41,382 nt of DNA from Collinsella sp. Its GTDB lineage: Bacteria; Actinomycetota; Coriobacteriia; Coriobacteriales; Coriobacteriaceae. The notes under the pieces are model-generated. The model searched no databases, had not been told where the DNA came from, and saw only the letters and a list, made by a program, of their open reading frames with translations. This document shows, one piece after another, positions 31,166 through 39,725 of the stretch. The stretch is from assembly GCA_019414445.1 (NCBI GenBank), contig DXMA01000021.1, positions 1-41,382 of the forward strand, in the 5' to 3' direction. Each line of letters starts with the position of its first letter. Within the stretch, counting starts at the first letter, position 1. The position numbers and the translations under genes were made by a program.

Positions 31166-32587
31166 CTAGGCCATGAGCAGGCCGGTCTCCGCGACGTTCT
31201 TGTACCAGTACGCGCTGGCCTTGGGATAGCGCTTCTGGGTCTCAAAGTCGATGTAGAACAGGCCGTAACGTTTGTTATAGCCGTTGGTCCAGGAGAACTG
31301 GTCCTGCAGCGACCACACAAAGTAGCCGTCGACGTTCACGCCGCCGTCGATTGCCTTGAGGATCCACGCGAGATGCTGGCGCATATAGTCGATGCGAGGG
31401 GCGTCGTCGATAAAGCCGTTCTCAAAGTCGTCCTTATAGCCCATGCCGTTCTCGGTGATGTAGATCTTCTTGTAGTTGGGGTAATCGTTCTTAATGCGGA
31501 GCAGCAGGTCGTAGAGGCCCTCGGGATAGATGATCCAATCCCAGTCGGTGGTGGGTACGCCTTCGCGTACGCATGACTCGCCCACGCCCTTGAGGAACCA
31601 GCGCGAGGAGCCCTTGTCGCCGGTGCCATTGTGGTTGATGTCGTTTTCGCCCTCGGCGGCACGCAGGAACTGGCACTTGTAGGTGTTGACGCCCAGGCAA
31701 TCGTTGTAGGGGAGCGCAGCGGTCAGCGCGACGATGTCCTCGTCGCGGACGTCGAGCTCGCCGCCGGCGATATGGGCCAGCTTGGTCGCGGCCTCCATGG
31801 TGTCGGCTGCATAGTGGCCGCGGAAGGTGGCGTCGAGTACCCAGCGGTTGTTGATGACGTCGGCCATACGAGCCGCCTCGCAGTCGGCAGCGCTGTTGGG
31901 ATCGAGGGGATACTTGGGCTCCAGGTTCTGGACAATGCCGATCTCGCCCTCAAAGCCGCCCTCATGGAAGGCGACGACAGCCTTGGCGTGGGCCACCATC
32001 ATGTTGTGCATGAGCTGGAAGGCCTTGTCCAGGCGGTACTTCTCGCCGTGCGGCCAGTTGCCGACGATAAAGCTGCCCTCGGCGGTTGCGGGAATCTCGT
32101 TAAAGGTAAACCAGTGCTTGACCTCGGTGAACTCGGCAAAGCAGAACTTGGCGTACTCGACGAAGGCGTCGATGGTCGTGCGCGTCAGGAAACCCTCGCC
32201 GCCGTTCTGGTAAAAGGCCTCGGGCGTATCGAAGTGATCGAGCGTGACATAGGGGATAACGCCAGCTTTGTTGCAGGTGGCGAAAAGCTCGTGATAGAAA
32301 GCGACACCCTCGGGGTTAATCTCGCCGGTGCCACTGGGGAAGATGCGGCTCCAAGCGATGGAGACGCGAATGCCGTTAATGCCGAAGCGCTGGCACAAGT
32401 CGATATCGACCGGATATTTGTTGTAGAAGTCGCTTGCGGGGTCGGGGGAGAAGCGACCCTGAGCAGCCAGGAAATCGTCCCAGGGCACTTTGCCCTTGCC
32501 GTGCGTGCGGGTCTCGCCCTCAACCTGGTAAGCGGCGGTGGCGCCGCCAAACACAAAGCCGTCGGGGAACTGCATGGGGTTGGTCAT
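31166..32587 (-). CDS. lacG: 6-phospho-beta-galactosidase 1
   Basis: Hydrolyses lactose-6-phosphate (or another phospho-beta-galactoside) to galactose-6-P and a sugar. The 473-residue glycoside hydrolase family 1 enzyme closely follows LacG: FVFGGATAAYQVEGETRTHG at the start, FTFNEIPA (acid/base Glu, about residue 164), IYITENGMGY (nucleophile Glu, about residue 378) and the phosphate-binding FSWTNGYNKRYGLFY near the C-terminus (Ser, Lys, Tyr). One deviation: the VTLHHFDTP motif reads VTLDHFDTP. AAAGGATGAC precedes the ATG. It follows lacE1 by 75 bases containing a GGTGCCCG/CGGGCACC hairpin. A 6-phospho-beta-glucosidase role is less likely. Confidence 0.88.
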   Translation of the reverse strand: MTNPMQFPDGFVFGGATAAYQVEGETRTHGKGKVPWDDFLAAQGRFSPDPASDFYNKYPVDIDLCQRFGINGIRVSIAWSRIFPSGTGEINPEGVAFYHELFATCNKAGVIPYVTLDHFDTPEAFYQNGGEGFLTRTTIDAFVEYAKFCFAEFTEVKHWFTFNEIPATAEGSFIVGNWPHGEKYRLDKAFQLMHNMMVAHAKAVVAFHEGGFEGEIGIVQNLEPKYPLDPNSAADCEAARMADVINNRWVLDATFRGHYAADTMEAATKLAHIAGGELDVRDEDIVALTAALPYNDCLGVNTYKCQFLRAAEGENDINHNGTGDKGSSRWFLKGVGESCVREGVPTTDWDWIIYPEGLYDLLLRIKNDYPNYKKIYITENGMGYKDDFENGFIDDAPRIDYMRQHLAWILKAIDGGVNVDGYFVWSLQDQFSWTNGYNKRYGLFYIDFETQKRYPKASAYWYKNVAETGLLMA

Positions 32588-32621
32588 GAGTCATCCTTTC
32601 TGTGGGATACGAATAGGGAGA

Positions 32622-32648
32622 GGTGCCCGAACTGGGGATCCGGGCACC
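32622..32648 (-). promoter_or_regulatory. Intercistronic hairpin lacE1-lacG1
   Basis: GGTGCCCG (32622-32629) pairs with CGGGCACC (32641-32648) between the two cistrons, without a T-run. It may protect or separate the two parts of the transcript; the paralogous module has an equivalent at 37552-37581. Confidence 0.5.
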
Positions 32649-32662
32649 AACAGAGGGAGGAA

Positions 32663-34441
32663 CTAGTCGAGGTTCTCGCGGAGCCACTTGATGGCGCCAG
32701 CGGGGTCGCGAGTAAGGTCGATATATTCCTTACCGCGCGGGGCGAGCAGCTTAATGCCCAGACGATCGGTGTCGGCCTTCATGTCGTTGTAGTAGCTACG
32801 AACCTGCGGAGCGAGCACGATGACGTCGTACTGATCCATGATGGCAGTGTGCTGGCCATAGGCGCCTGCGGAGGAAGCGATGTTCTCTCCGGTCTGTGCG
32901 GCACCTTCCTTGATGGCGTTGGCAAGCATGGCAGAGGTGCCGGCGCCGGCGCACAGGACGAGGACCTTCAGGCCATCGACATCCTTCTTGGCGGATGCAT
33001 CGGCAGCGGGCTCGGGCTGATCGGCGACAGGCTTGCTGTCGGCGGCGGCAACGGTCGTCTCGACGGAAGCGGTGGCCTGCTCGACAGCGGGCGTAGAGGC
33101 GTTGGCGGCGACGGAAGCGGCACCATCGGACTCGAGTCCCAGCTCGGCGGCGCGCTCGGCCTCCTGGTCGCAGAGCAGCTTATCGTATGCCTTCAAGAAC
33201 GGCAGGTAGATGATGGCGTCCAGCAAGATGATGATCGCGACAAATACCAGGGCGATAAGCTGGAAGTTCGTGGTGATGAAGATGCCGATGGGGGCAGGGG
33301 TAGCCCAAGGCACCACGAAGGAGAAGCCGTTCATACCCACATTGTCGATAAAGAACTTGGCAACACTCACGTTGACGCAGCCGGCGGCAACAAAGGGGAT
33401 GAGCATGTAGGGGTTAAGGATCATCGGCGCGCCAAAGAGCAGCGGTTCGTTGACGGCGAAGGCAACAGGGACAATCGAGGCCTTACCGACGGCTTTGAGC
33501 TGCTTGGACTTCATGAAGAGAATCAGCAGAAGCGGCACGATGAACGTGGCGCCGGTGCCGCCGAACTCACCCACGAGCGACATGTTAAAGGTGAGGGAGT
33601 GGGCGGGGTGGCCGCCTGCCAGCAGAACCTGCAGGTTCTCGGCCTGGTTGGCAAGACGGATGGGGTCGATGCCCGGCTGGACGATCGAGGGGCCGTGGAC
33701 GCCGATGAACCAGAAGAACGCGGTGGCTGCCTGGATAAGGATAAGGCCAGGATAGGTTTCTGCAGCGGTAAAGAGCGGGGAGAGCAGTTTGATAAGCAGC
33801 TCGGAGAACGGAACGCCCATGAGGTTGCGCACGACGACATCGATGATGCCGCAGATGATGACGGCGCCGCCAAAGGGGATAATGTCGCGGAAGTTCTGAG
33901 CGATGGCGCCCGGGACCTCCTTGGGCAGCTTAATGGTCAGATCGCGCGAGACGCAGAATTTGTAGACCCACACGGTGATGAACGCGGCGATATAGGCCGA
34001 GAACAGACCGCGCGTGCCCATGCTGGTGCAATCGAAGACCGAAAGTTCGGAGCCGTTGAACTTGGTGGTGAACTGCGTAACGGCGAGCAGCAGCATGCTG
34101 CACTGGGCGGCCACCATGGTGGAACCGTCGTTGAGCACTTTGCCGGCGGGCATGCGACGGTTCATGGAAGCCGTGAAGTTCTTGGCAGTGGTGCCAGCAA
34201 CCATGATGCCCATAACGCCCATGGTGAAGTTGTACAGCTTGTTGCACCAGTCGATAAGCGGCTGGGGCAGCGTGATGCCGACTACGCCGGGAAGGGTGGC
34301 GATCAGCAGGAAGATCGAAGAGGTGAGGACGATGGGCATGCACCCAAGGAATCCGTCCTTAATGGCCTGGAGGTAGACGTTCCTCGAGATCTTCTCAAAG
34401 AACGGTTGATGCTTTTCGAGCATCTTTACGATGGCGTCCAT
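32663..34441 (-). CDS. lacE: PTS lactose-family EIICB 1
   Basis: Membrane transporter that phosphorylates lactose-type sugars during uptake. At 592 residues it has an N-terminal EIIC domain with about eight hydrophobic segments (GVHGPSIVQPG, NEPLLFGAPMILNP and GGTGATF are the family motifs), a flexible Ala/Glu/Val linker of about 80 residues, and a C-terminal EIIB domain with the phosphocysteine loop VLVLCAGAGTSAM (Cys about residue 495). No EIIA is fused or adjacent, so it must use lacF at 40945 or another. AAAGGAG precedes ATG 34441. Divergent from lacI1. Confidence 0.92.
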   Translation of the reverse strand: MDAIVKMLEKHQPFFEKISRNVYLQAIKDGFLGCMPIVLTSSIFLLIATLPGVVGITLPQPLIDWCNKLYNFTMGVMGIMVAGTTAKNFTASMNRRMPAGKVLNDGSTMVAAQCSMLLLAVTQFTTKFNGSELSVFDCTSMGTRGLFSAYIAAFITVWVYKFCVSRDLTIKLPKEVPGAIAQNFRDIIPFGGAVIICGIIDVVVRNLMGVPFSELLIKLLSPLFTAAETYPGLILIQAATAFFWFIGVHGPSIVQPGIDPIRLANQAENLQVLLAGGHPAHSLTFNMSLVGEFGGTGATFIVPLLLILFMKSKQLKAVGKASIVPVAFAVNEPLLFGAPMILNPYMLIPFVAAGCVNVSVAKFFIDNVGMNGFSFVVPWATPAPIGIFITTNFQLIALVFVAIIILLDAIIYLPFLKAYDKLLCDQEAERAAELGLESDGAASVAANASTPAVEQATASVETTVAAADSKPVADQPEPAADASAKKDVDGLKVLVLCAGAGTSAMLANAIKEGAAQTGENIASSAGAYGQHTAIMDQYDVIVLAPQVRSYYNDMKADTDRLGIKLLAPRGKEYIDLTRDPAGAIKWLRENLD

Positions 34442-34542
34442 AGAGCTCCTTTGCTACTTAATGCGCGACGCATGTGGATGGAACTGGTCGTCGATGGATG
34501 GTCAGGACTGCCCGGAAACCTTCCTGCTTAAGGAAGGCATTG

Positions 34543-34566
34543 CGAAATGACAACGTTGTCATTTCG
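34543..34566. promoter_or_regulatory. 24-bp perfect palindrome, LacI-type operator O1
   Basis: A perfect 24-base palindrome with core AAATGACAACGTTGTCATTT. A degenerate copy, AATGACAACGTAAGACATT, follows at 34569-34587. Both lie between lacE1 and lacI1. The lacE2-lacI2 gap has related sites (39429-39448 and 39550-39568), giving a shared pattern AATGNNRACGTTNNCATT. Confidence 0.75.
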
Positions 34567-34613
34567 TTAATGACAACGTAAGACATTTTTGGAAGAGCAA
34601 CAAGGATTTACGG

Positions 34614-34643
34614 GTGAACGGTCGATATTGTCCGATAAACGGC
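34614..34643 (-). promoter_or_regulatory. LytTR-type boxes, site c
   Basis: On the minus strand GCCGTTTAT (34635-34643) and ACCGTTCAC (34614-34622) are direct repeats 21 bases apart, oriented towards lacE1. Confidence 0.5.
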
Positions 34644-34716
34644 TGATTTGTCAGTCGGGCAGGTAGTGTATGCTAGAACGCAAAAAACAAGCGATGTAAA
34701 ACCGACTGGAGAAGTA

Positions 34717-35727
34717 GTGGCAACGATGGACAAGAAAAATGTCTCAATGAATGATGTGGCAGTTGCCGCGGGCGTTTCTCTCAAGACGGTGTCGCGCGTG
34801 ATCAACGAGCCCGATAGCGTGCGAGAGTCGACACGCGATAAGGTCCATTCGGCAATGGAGGCGCTCGGGTTTCGAGCCAACTTTGCCGCGCGTTCACTCA
34901 AGTTGGGCCGTTACGGGTGCATCGGCGTGGTGATGTTCCACTTGTCGGGCGGCGCCGTGGACATGATTGACGGTATCGCCGATGCCGCCGAAGAACGCGG
35001 CTTTGCGCTCACGATGATTAAGAAGCGCGCGGGGGAGAAGATGACCCTTGCCGAAGCGGCGCGCAGGATGTCGCAGCTGCCTGTTGATGGCATGATCTTC
35101 AACCTGCGCCAGATGGTCGATGACTTTGATACCTTTGAGGCACCGAAGGACCTCAAGACGGTGATTATCACGCCGATGGAACATCCTACCTGCTCAACCG
35201 TCAGTGACGACCAAGAGGGCGGCGCGCGCATGGCGTGCGAGTGCTTCTTAAATCGCGGGCACAAGAACGTGTACTTCGTCTCTGGTAAGAAAGAGTCGCT
35301 GTCGAGCCAGTGCCGTATGAAAGGTTGGCGTGCGGCACTCGAGGCACGTGGCATTGAGCCGCCCGAGCCTCTGCAAGGCGATTGGAATGCGGATAGTGGC
35401 TATGCCGCGGGCCTTGTGCTTGCCGATAAGCCCGATTGCACGGCGGTCCTCGCTGCTAACGACTGCATGGCAAACGGCGTGATGATGGCTCTACGTGACA
35501 AAGGGCTCAGTGTGCCCGACGACGTGTCCGTGATCGGCTTCGACGATGAGCTCTACAAGACGATTCCCAACTCGATTCTGACGTCGGTGAAGTTTCGCCA
35601 CCGCGAGCTGGGCATCCGTGCGCTTAACGAGGTCGTCGCAGGTCTGGAAGCCCCGAGCTCCAGAAGCCGTACGCTCGTCTCGGGCGTGTTGGTCGAGCGT
35701 TCCAGCGTGAAAGACCTGCGGGCGTAG
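34717..35727 (+). CDS. lacI: LacI-family regulator 1
   Basis: A 336-residue repressor divergent from lacE1-lacG1. The helix-turn-helix with hinge is MNDVAVAAGVSLKTVSRVIN...STRDKVHSAMEALGFRANFA (residues 10-50), followed by a periplasmic-binding-protein-like domain (GCIGVVMFHLSGG, VDGMIFNLRQM, FDDELYKTIPNSILTSVKF). The start is probably GTG 34717, with GGAGAAG five bases upstream; ATG 34726 would lose three residues. It is about 40% similar by eye to the regulator at 39726. The palindrome at 34543-34566 is the likely target. Confidence 0.88.
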   Translation: MATMDKKNVSMNDVAVAAGVSLKTVSRVINEPDSVRESTRDKVHSAMEALGFRANFAARSLKLGRYGCIGVVMFHLSGGAVDMIDGIADAAEERGFALTMIKKRAGEKMTLAEAARRMSQLPVDGMIFNLRQMVDDFDTFEAPKDLKTVIITPMEHPTCSTVSDDQEGGARMACECFLNRGHKNVYFVSGKKESLSSQCRMKGWRAALEARGIEPPEPLQGDWNADSGYAAGLVLADKPDCTAVLAANDCMANGVMMALRDKGLSVPDDVSVIGFDDELYKTIPNSILTSVKFRHRELGIRALNEVVAGLEAPSSRSRTLVSGVLVERSSVKDLRA

Positions 35728-35744
35728 ACGTGCTCGGCTCGTTC

Positions 35745-35968
35745 ATCTCAATCTGTAACAACCAGACGTCCAAAACCGGTTTTAGTGTTACGGATTTAGA
35801 CAATTCTGCCCCGCCTATTCCATTTGTCTCGATCTGTAACAGTTAAGGGTGAAATAACCAGCTAGATGTTACAGATTGAGATATTTCTGCTCGGGCGTTC
35901 TGTTTGTCTCGATCTGTAACAGCTAGGACCAAAAAACTCGGCTAGATGTTACAGATTGAGACAAACGG
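35745..35968. repeat. Hairpin array B: three units, 80-base period
   Basis: Same design as the array at 30856: left arms (T)CTCAATCTGTAACA or TCTCGATCTGTAACA at about 35745, 35826 and 35906, right arms TGTTACAGATTGAGA (first unit degenerate, TGTTACGGATTTAGA), spacing 81 then 80 bases. The last unit again ends in GACAAACGG close to the lacG2 terminator. The array lies between lacI1 and lacG2. Confidence 0.82.
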
Positions 35969-35982
35969 CTTCCGACCTGCAC

Positions 35983-36026
35983 AAAAAGGCCGGGGGCGGC
36001 GCGCCGTGTGACGTGCCGCCCCCGGC
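35983..36026 (-). terminator. Terminator of lacG2
   Basis: GCCGGGGGCGGC (35989-36000) pairs with GCCGCCCCCGGC (36015-36026); the minus strand then has TTTTT. Confidence 0.9.
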
Positions 36027-36086
36027 TGAGAAATGGGGACAGGTTATGTGAGCGGGGCAATTCCGCCAGACGCTAACCGCAGGCCA

Positions 36087-37526
36087 TTAGTCCAGACGAC
36101 GAGTCTCCGCCACGTGCTTGTACCAGTAGGCGCTTGCCTTGGGCGTGCGCTTCTGGGTTTCAAAGTCTACGTAGAAGAAGCCGTAACGCTTGTTGTAACC
36201 ATTGGTCCAGGAGAACTGATCCTGCAGGCTCCACAGGAAGTAGCCACCCACGTTGACGCCCACCTCCATGGCTTTGAGCAACCAGCGCAGGTGCTGCTCG
36301 ATGTAGTCGATGCGCGGCTGGTCGTCCACAAAACCGTCCTTGTAGGGGTCCTTGTAGCCCATGCCGTTCTCGGTGATGAAGATTTGCTTGTAGTTGGGGT
36401 AGCGCTGCTTAATGTAGACGAGCAGATCGAACAGGCCCTCGGGATAGATGATCCAGTCCCAGTCGGTGGTGGGGATGCCAGGCTTGTCCACATGCTCGCC
36501 AATGCCCTTAACGCGCCAGCGGCCGGTGCCCTTCTCGCCCGTACCGTTGTGGTGCAGGTCGTTCTCGCCGTCATAAGCCTTCAAGAAGCGGCACTGGTAG
36601 TTGTTAACGCCCAGGTAGTCGTTGTAGAGCGCGGCCTCGCGCATGATCTCGAGATCCTCGTCCAGGATCTCGATGGTGCCGCCCGAGATGGCCGCCAAGC
36701 GGTTGGCGCACTCGAGGGTGTCGGGCGCGTAGTCGCCGCGGAAGGTGGCGTCGAGCAAGAACTGGTTCTGCAGCACGTGCTCGTTGTTGGCGGCCTTGAT
36801 GTCGGCGGGGTCGTTCTCGTTGAGCGGATACTTGAACTCCAGCGACTGGATGACGCCGATTTTGCCCTTAAAACCGCCGTTGTGGAAAGCCAGCACGGCC
36901 TTGGCGTGGGCGAGCATCATGTTGTGCTCGCACTGGAAGGCCTCGGCCAGATGAGCTTTGACGCCACCGGGGAAGGTGCCCTCGATGTAGGTGTTGGAGG
37001 CGTCGGCCCAGATCTCGTTAAAGGTGAACCAGTAGGTCACCTGGTCGGCGTACTCCTTAAAGCAGAAGGTGGCAAAGTCCACAAAGGCGTCGATGGTCTC
37101 GCGGTTGAGGAAATCGCCCTTCTCAAAGAGGGGCAGCGGCGTGTCAAAGTGATGCAGCGTGACAAACGGCTCAACATGGTGCTTGTGGCACTCGGCGAAG
37201 AGATCGTGGTAGAACTGGACACCCTCGGGGTTGATTTCGCCGGTACCGTTGGGGAAGATGCGGCTCCAGGCGATGGAGAGGCGGATGCCGTTGATACCGA
37301 ACTCCTCGCACAGCTCCAAGTCGACGGGGTACTGGTTGTAGAAGTCCGAAGCGGGATCGGGGGAAAAGCGCCCCTGGGCCTCCAGGAAGTCGTCCCAGGC
37401 AACCTTGCCCTTACCGTGAGTGCGGGTCTCACCCTCTACCTGGTAGGCAGCGGTAGCACCGCCAAAGACAAAGTCCTCGGGAAACTGCGCAGGCGGGTTG
37501 GTGACGCTAGCAGGGTTAACGGACAT
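36087..37526 (-). CDS. lacG: 6-phospho-beta-galactosidase 2
   Basis: Second LacG paralogue, 479 residues, glycoside hydrolase family 1. It carries FVFGGATAAYQVEGETRTHG near residue 20, VEPFVTLHHFDTP (with the usual HH, unlike paralogue 1), WFTFNEIWA (acid/base Glu, about residue 169), IFITENGMGY (nucleophile Glu, about residue 385) and FSWTNGYNKRYGFFY (phosphate-binding Ser, Lys, Tyr). N-terminus is about ten residues longer. The ribosome-binding site (TTGGATC) is weak. It follows lacE2 after 66 bases with an intercistronic hairpin. The first copy has a Tyr/Leu-rich difference in the pocket region, so the two may take different phospho-galactosides. Confidence 0.88.
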   Translation of the reverse strand: MSVNPASVTNPPAQFPEDFVFGGATAAYQVEGETRTHGKGKVAWDDFLEAQGRFSPDPASDFYNQYPVDLELCEEFGINGIRLSIAWSRIFPNGTGEINPEGVQFYHDLFAECHKHHVEPFVTLHHFDTPLPLFEKGDFLNRETIDAFVDFATFCFKEYADQVTYWFTFNEIWADASNTYIEGTFPGGVKAHLAEAFQCEHNMMLAHAKAVLAFHNGGFKGKIGVIQSLEFKYPLNENDPADIKAANNEHVLQNQFLLDATFRGDYAPDTLECANRLAAISGGTIEILDEDLEIMREAALYNDYLGVNNYQCRFLKAYDGENDLHHNGTGEKGTGRWRVKGIGEHVDKPGIPTTDWDWIIYPEGLFDLLVYIKQRYPNYKQIFITENGMGYKDPYKDGFVDDQPRIDYIEQHLRWLLKAMEVGVNVGGYFLWSLQDQFSWTNGYNKRYGFFYVDFETQKRTPKASAYWYKHVAETRRLD

Positions 37527-37551
37527 GATGATCCAATCGTCTAAATCGAAG

Positions 37552-37581
37552 GGCCAGCCGGTCTTGGATGGTCGGCTGGCC
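37552..37581 (-). promoter_or_regulatory. Intercistronic hairpin lacE2-lacG2
   Basis: GGCCAGCCG (37552-37560) pairs with CGGCTGGCC (37573-37581), no T-run. Same place as the hairpin in module 1, but different sequence. Confidence 0.5.
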
Positions 37582-37592
37582 TTGGGCGTTAC

Positions 37593-39368
37593 TTACTTCG
37601 AAAGTTGCTCGCTTACGAAGGCGAGAGACTTATCGCCGTTCTGGGAGAGCTCGATGTACTGCTTACCACGGCAGGCGACGCACTTGTTGCCCACGCGCTC
37701 GCAGTCCTTCTGCAGGTCGGCCAGGTAGCTGGCGGCCTGCGGGGCCAGGACGACCAGGTCAAAGTCGGGGAGCATGTCAACGTGGTTGCCATAGGCCTCA
37801 GCAGCGGTTTCAAGATTGATGCCGCGCTCCTTGGCAGCCTTGGCCAGCGCGTTGGCGAGCAGGCCCGAGGTTCCGCCGCCCTGGCAGAGCACGAGCACGC
37901 GCTTGCCGTTGAGGTCGCTGGCGGTCGTTGCCTCGGCAGCGGATGCTGCAGAAGCGGCGGGGGAGTCGACCTTCACGGCCTCGGCAGCAGCGCCGGCGGC
38001 AACGCTCTTGGCGTCAGCCTTGCCCTGGAAGGCATCGTTGAGCTTAGCGGCCTTCTCGGCGTTCTTGGCGGCGAGCTCCTCCTCGGAAATCTCGGCCTCC
38101 TCGGCGCACTTCTGGGCGTCATAGGCACGGAAGAACGGATAGTACAGAACGAAGTCGACGACCAGGATAAGGGCGAGCATCACAAAGGCGAGCGGCTGGA
38201 AGCCCAGGCCCATGATGGTGCCGATGGGGCCGGGGACGGTCCAAGGCAGGGTGTACATAAAGCCGTTCATGCCCAAGAAGTCGATAAAGATCTTGAGGAT
38301 CCAGATGTTGGCGATCGGGGCAAAGACAAACGGGACAAAGAAGACGGGATTGAGCACGATAGGTGCGGCGAACAGCAGCGGCTCGTTAACGGCAAAGCAC
38401 ACGGGGACGATGGCGGCCTTACCGACGGCGCGCATCTCCTGGGACTTGGCCAGGAAGCAGAACATAAAGACCAGGACGAGCGTGGCGCCGGTGCCGCCCA
38501 TGCAGACGACGAAGTACTGGGCACCCTGGGTCAAGACAGCGGAAGCGTGCTGGCCGGCCTGGAACGCAGCCAGGTTGTCGGTCATGTTGGCAACGAGGGC
38601 GGCGGCGATGGCGGGCTCGACGATCGAGGGGCCGTGGACGCCGACGAACCAGAACAGGCTCATGGCGCCGTAGATCACAGCAAGGCCGATGTAGCCGTCG
38701 GCAGCGGTGAACAGGGGCTGGAACACCTGGATGACACCCTGGGCAAAGCAGAAGCCAAAGGCAGCGCGGAAGACGATGTCGAAGACCCAAAAGACGGTGA
38801 TGCAGACGGAGAAGGGGATGATGTCCTTAAAGGTCTGCGAAATGTTGGGCGGAACCTGCTCGGGCATCTTGACGGTGATGTTGCGCTTAATGAAGAACTT
38901 GTAGATGATGCCGGTCACAAACGCAGCGATGAAGGCGGTCAACAGGCCCTTGGAACCAAGGTAGGTGGTGTTGAAGCCACTGGCGGCGTCCGTGGCGATC
39001 GTGTCGCTCGAAAGGAGCAAGAAGCCGATGATGGCCGCGCACATGCACGAGATAAAGTTGATCTGGTTATTCTTGGGCAGATCGCGGTTCTGGGCGTCGG
39101 CGAAGTGCTTGGCGGTGGTGGCGGCGCAGGCGATGGCCAGGATGCCCATGGAGTAGTTGTAGCACTTCCACAGGGCATTGTTGATGTCATCGGGCCAGTA
39201 GAAACCCCAGATGTTGGGGACCGAGGCTACCAGGCAGAAGATGGACGAGAAGATGATGATGGGGATGACGGAGATAAAGCCGTCGCGGATCGCCTTGAGG
39301 TACTTGTTGCGGGCGATCGCGTTGAAAAAGGGCTGGCCCTTTTCGATGATGGCGATGAGTTGCTCCAT
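37593..39368 (-). CDS. lacE: PTS lactose-family EIICB 2
   Basis: Second EIICB, 591 residues, same plan as paralogue 1: EIIC with GVHGPSIVEPA, NEPLLFAAPIVLNP and GGTGATLVL, an Ala/Glu-rich linker, and the EIIB loop VLVLCQGGGTSGLL (phosphocysteine about residue 493). The sequence has diverged enough in the membrane part to suggest a different substrate preference. AGGAGC precedes ATG 39368. Divergent from lacI2; it needs an EIIA in trans, presumably lacF. Confidence 0.92.
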   Translation of the reverse strand: MEQLIAIIEKGQPFFNAIARNKYLKAIRDGFISVIPIIIFSSIFCLVASVPNIWGFYWPDDINNALWKCYNYSMGILAIACAATTAKHFADAQNRDLPKNNQINFISCMCAAIIGFLLLSSDTIATDAASGFNTTYLGSKGLLTAFIAAFVTGIIYKFFIKRNITVKMPEQVPPNISQTFKDIIPFSVCITVFWVFDIVFRAAFGFCFAQGVIQVFQPLFTAADGYIGLAVIYGAMSLFWFVGVHGPSIVEPAIAAALVANMTDNLAAFQAGQHASAVLTQGAQYFVVCMGGTGATLVLVFMFCFLAKSQEMRAVGKAAIVPVCFAVNEPLLFAAPIVLNPVFFVPFVFAPIANIWILKIFIDFLGMNGFMYTLPWTVPGPIGTIMGLGFQPLAFVMLALILVVDFVLYYPFFRAYDAQKCAEEAEISEEELAAKNAEKAAKLNDAFQGKADAKSVAAGAAAEAVKVDSPAASAASAAEATTASDLNGKRVLVLCQGGGTSGLLANALAKAAKERGINLETAAEAYGNHVDMLPDFDLVVLAPQAASYLADLQKDCERVGNKCVACRGKQYIELSQNGDKSLAFVSEQLSK

Positions 39369-39428
39369 GCAATGCTCCTAAGAGTCGGTGGGTTAGCAAC
39401 GATGGTAACTTTTGGCGTTCGGTTGCCA

Positions 39429-39448
39429 AAATGTTGACGTTGCCATTT
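39429..39448. promoter_or_regulatory. LacI-type operator O2, near lacE2
   Basis: AAATGTTGACGTTGCCATTT has palindromic ends (AAATG/CATTT) and ACGT centre, matching the O1 pattern. A TTTTGGC/GCCAAAA inverted repeat lies at 39412-39431, overlapping its left end. Confidence 0.55.
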
Positions 39449-39549
39449 TGCGACACAAAAAAAGACGCGAACTGATGGTTCCTGTGCCTGCGAACCGTCG
39501 ATTCCTTATGCGTAAACGTTTGAGCCGCCCGGTGGCTCTGTGTTTGCAC

Positions 39550-39568
39550 AATGGCAACGTTAACATTT
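39550..39568. promoter_or_regulatory. LacI-type operator O3, near lacI2
   Basis: AATGGCAACGTTAACATTT matches the reverse complement of O2 at nearly every base. O2 and O3 are 121 bases apart, a distance allowing loop formation. Confidence 0.55.
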
Positions 39569-39604
39569 GGTCGACAAAAGCCGTCCGGGGAAGCGGGATT
39601 GTCG

Positions 39605-39634
39605 GTGAACGGTAGGTTTTGGGTGGTGAGCGTA
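39605..39634 (-). promoter_or_regulatory. LytTR-type boxes, site d
   Basis: On the minus strand TACGCTCAC (39626-39634) and ACCGTTCAC (39605-39613) are 21 bases apart, oriented towards lacE2. The first box is weaker. Confidence 0.42.
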
Positions 39635-39725
39635 TGGCGGAGGAGGCGTTAGATATACTTAAAGACGTTTCATTTGACTGCGCAGGATGCCACTAATGGC
39701 ATCGTTGACATAGAAAGATCGACCT

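Noticed and set aside
31631..34531. 966-codon open frame on the plus strand opposite lacE1-lacG1
   Set aside because: It is exactly antisense to two well-identified genes, has no ribosome-binding site or recognisable domain, and arises from high third-position GC. The same applies to 36033-37544 and 37605-39437 opposite module 2.
30856..35968. Hairpin arrays read as CRISPR
   Set aside because: Arms are palindromic to each other, the would-be spacers are similar in sequence, there are only three units, and no cas genes are present.
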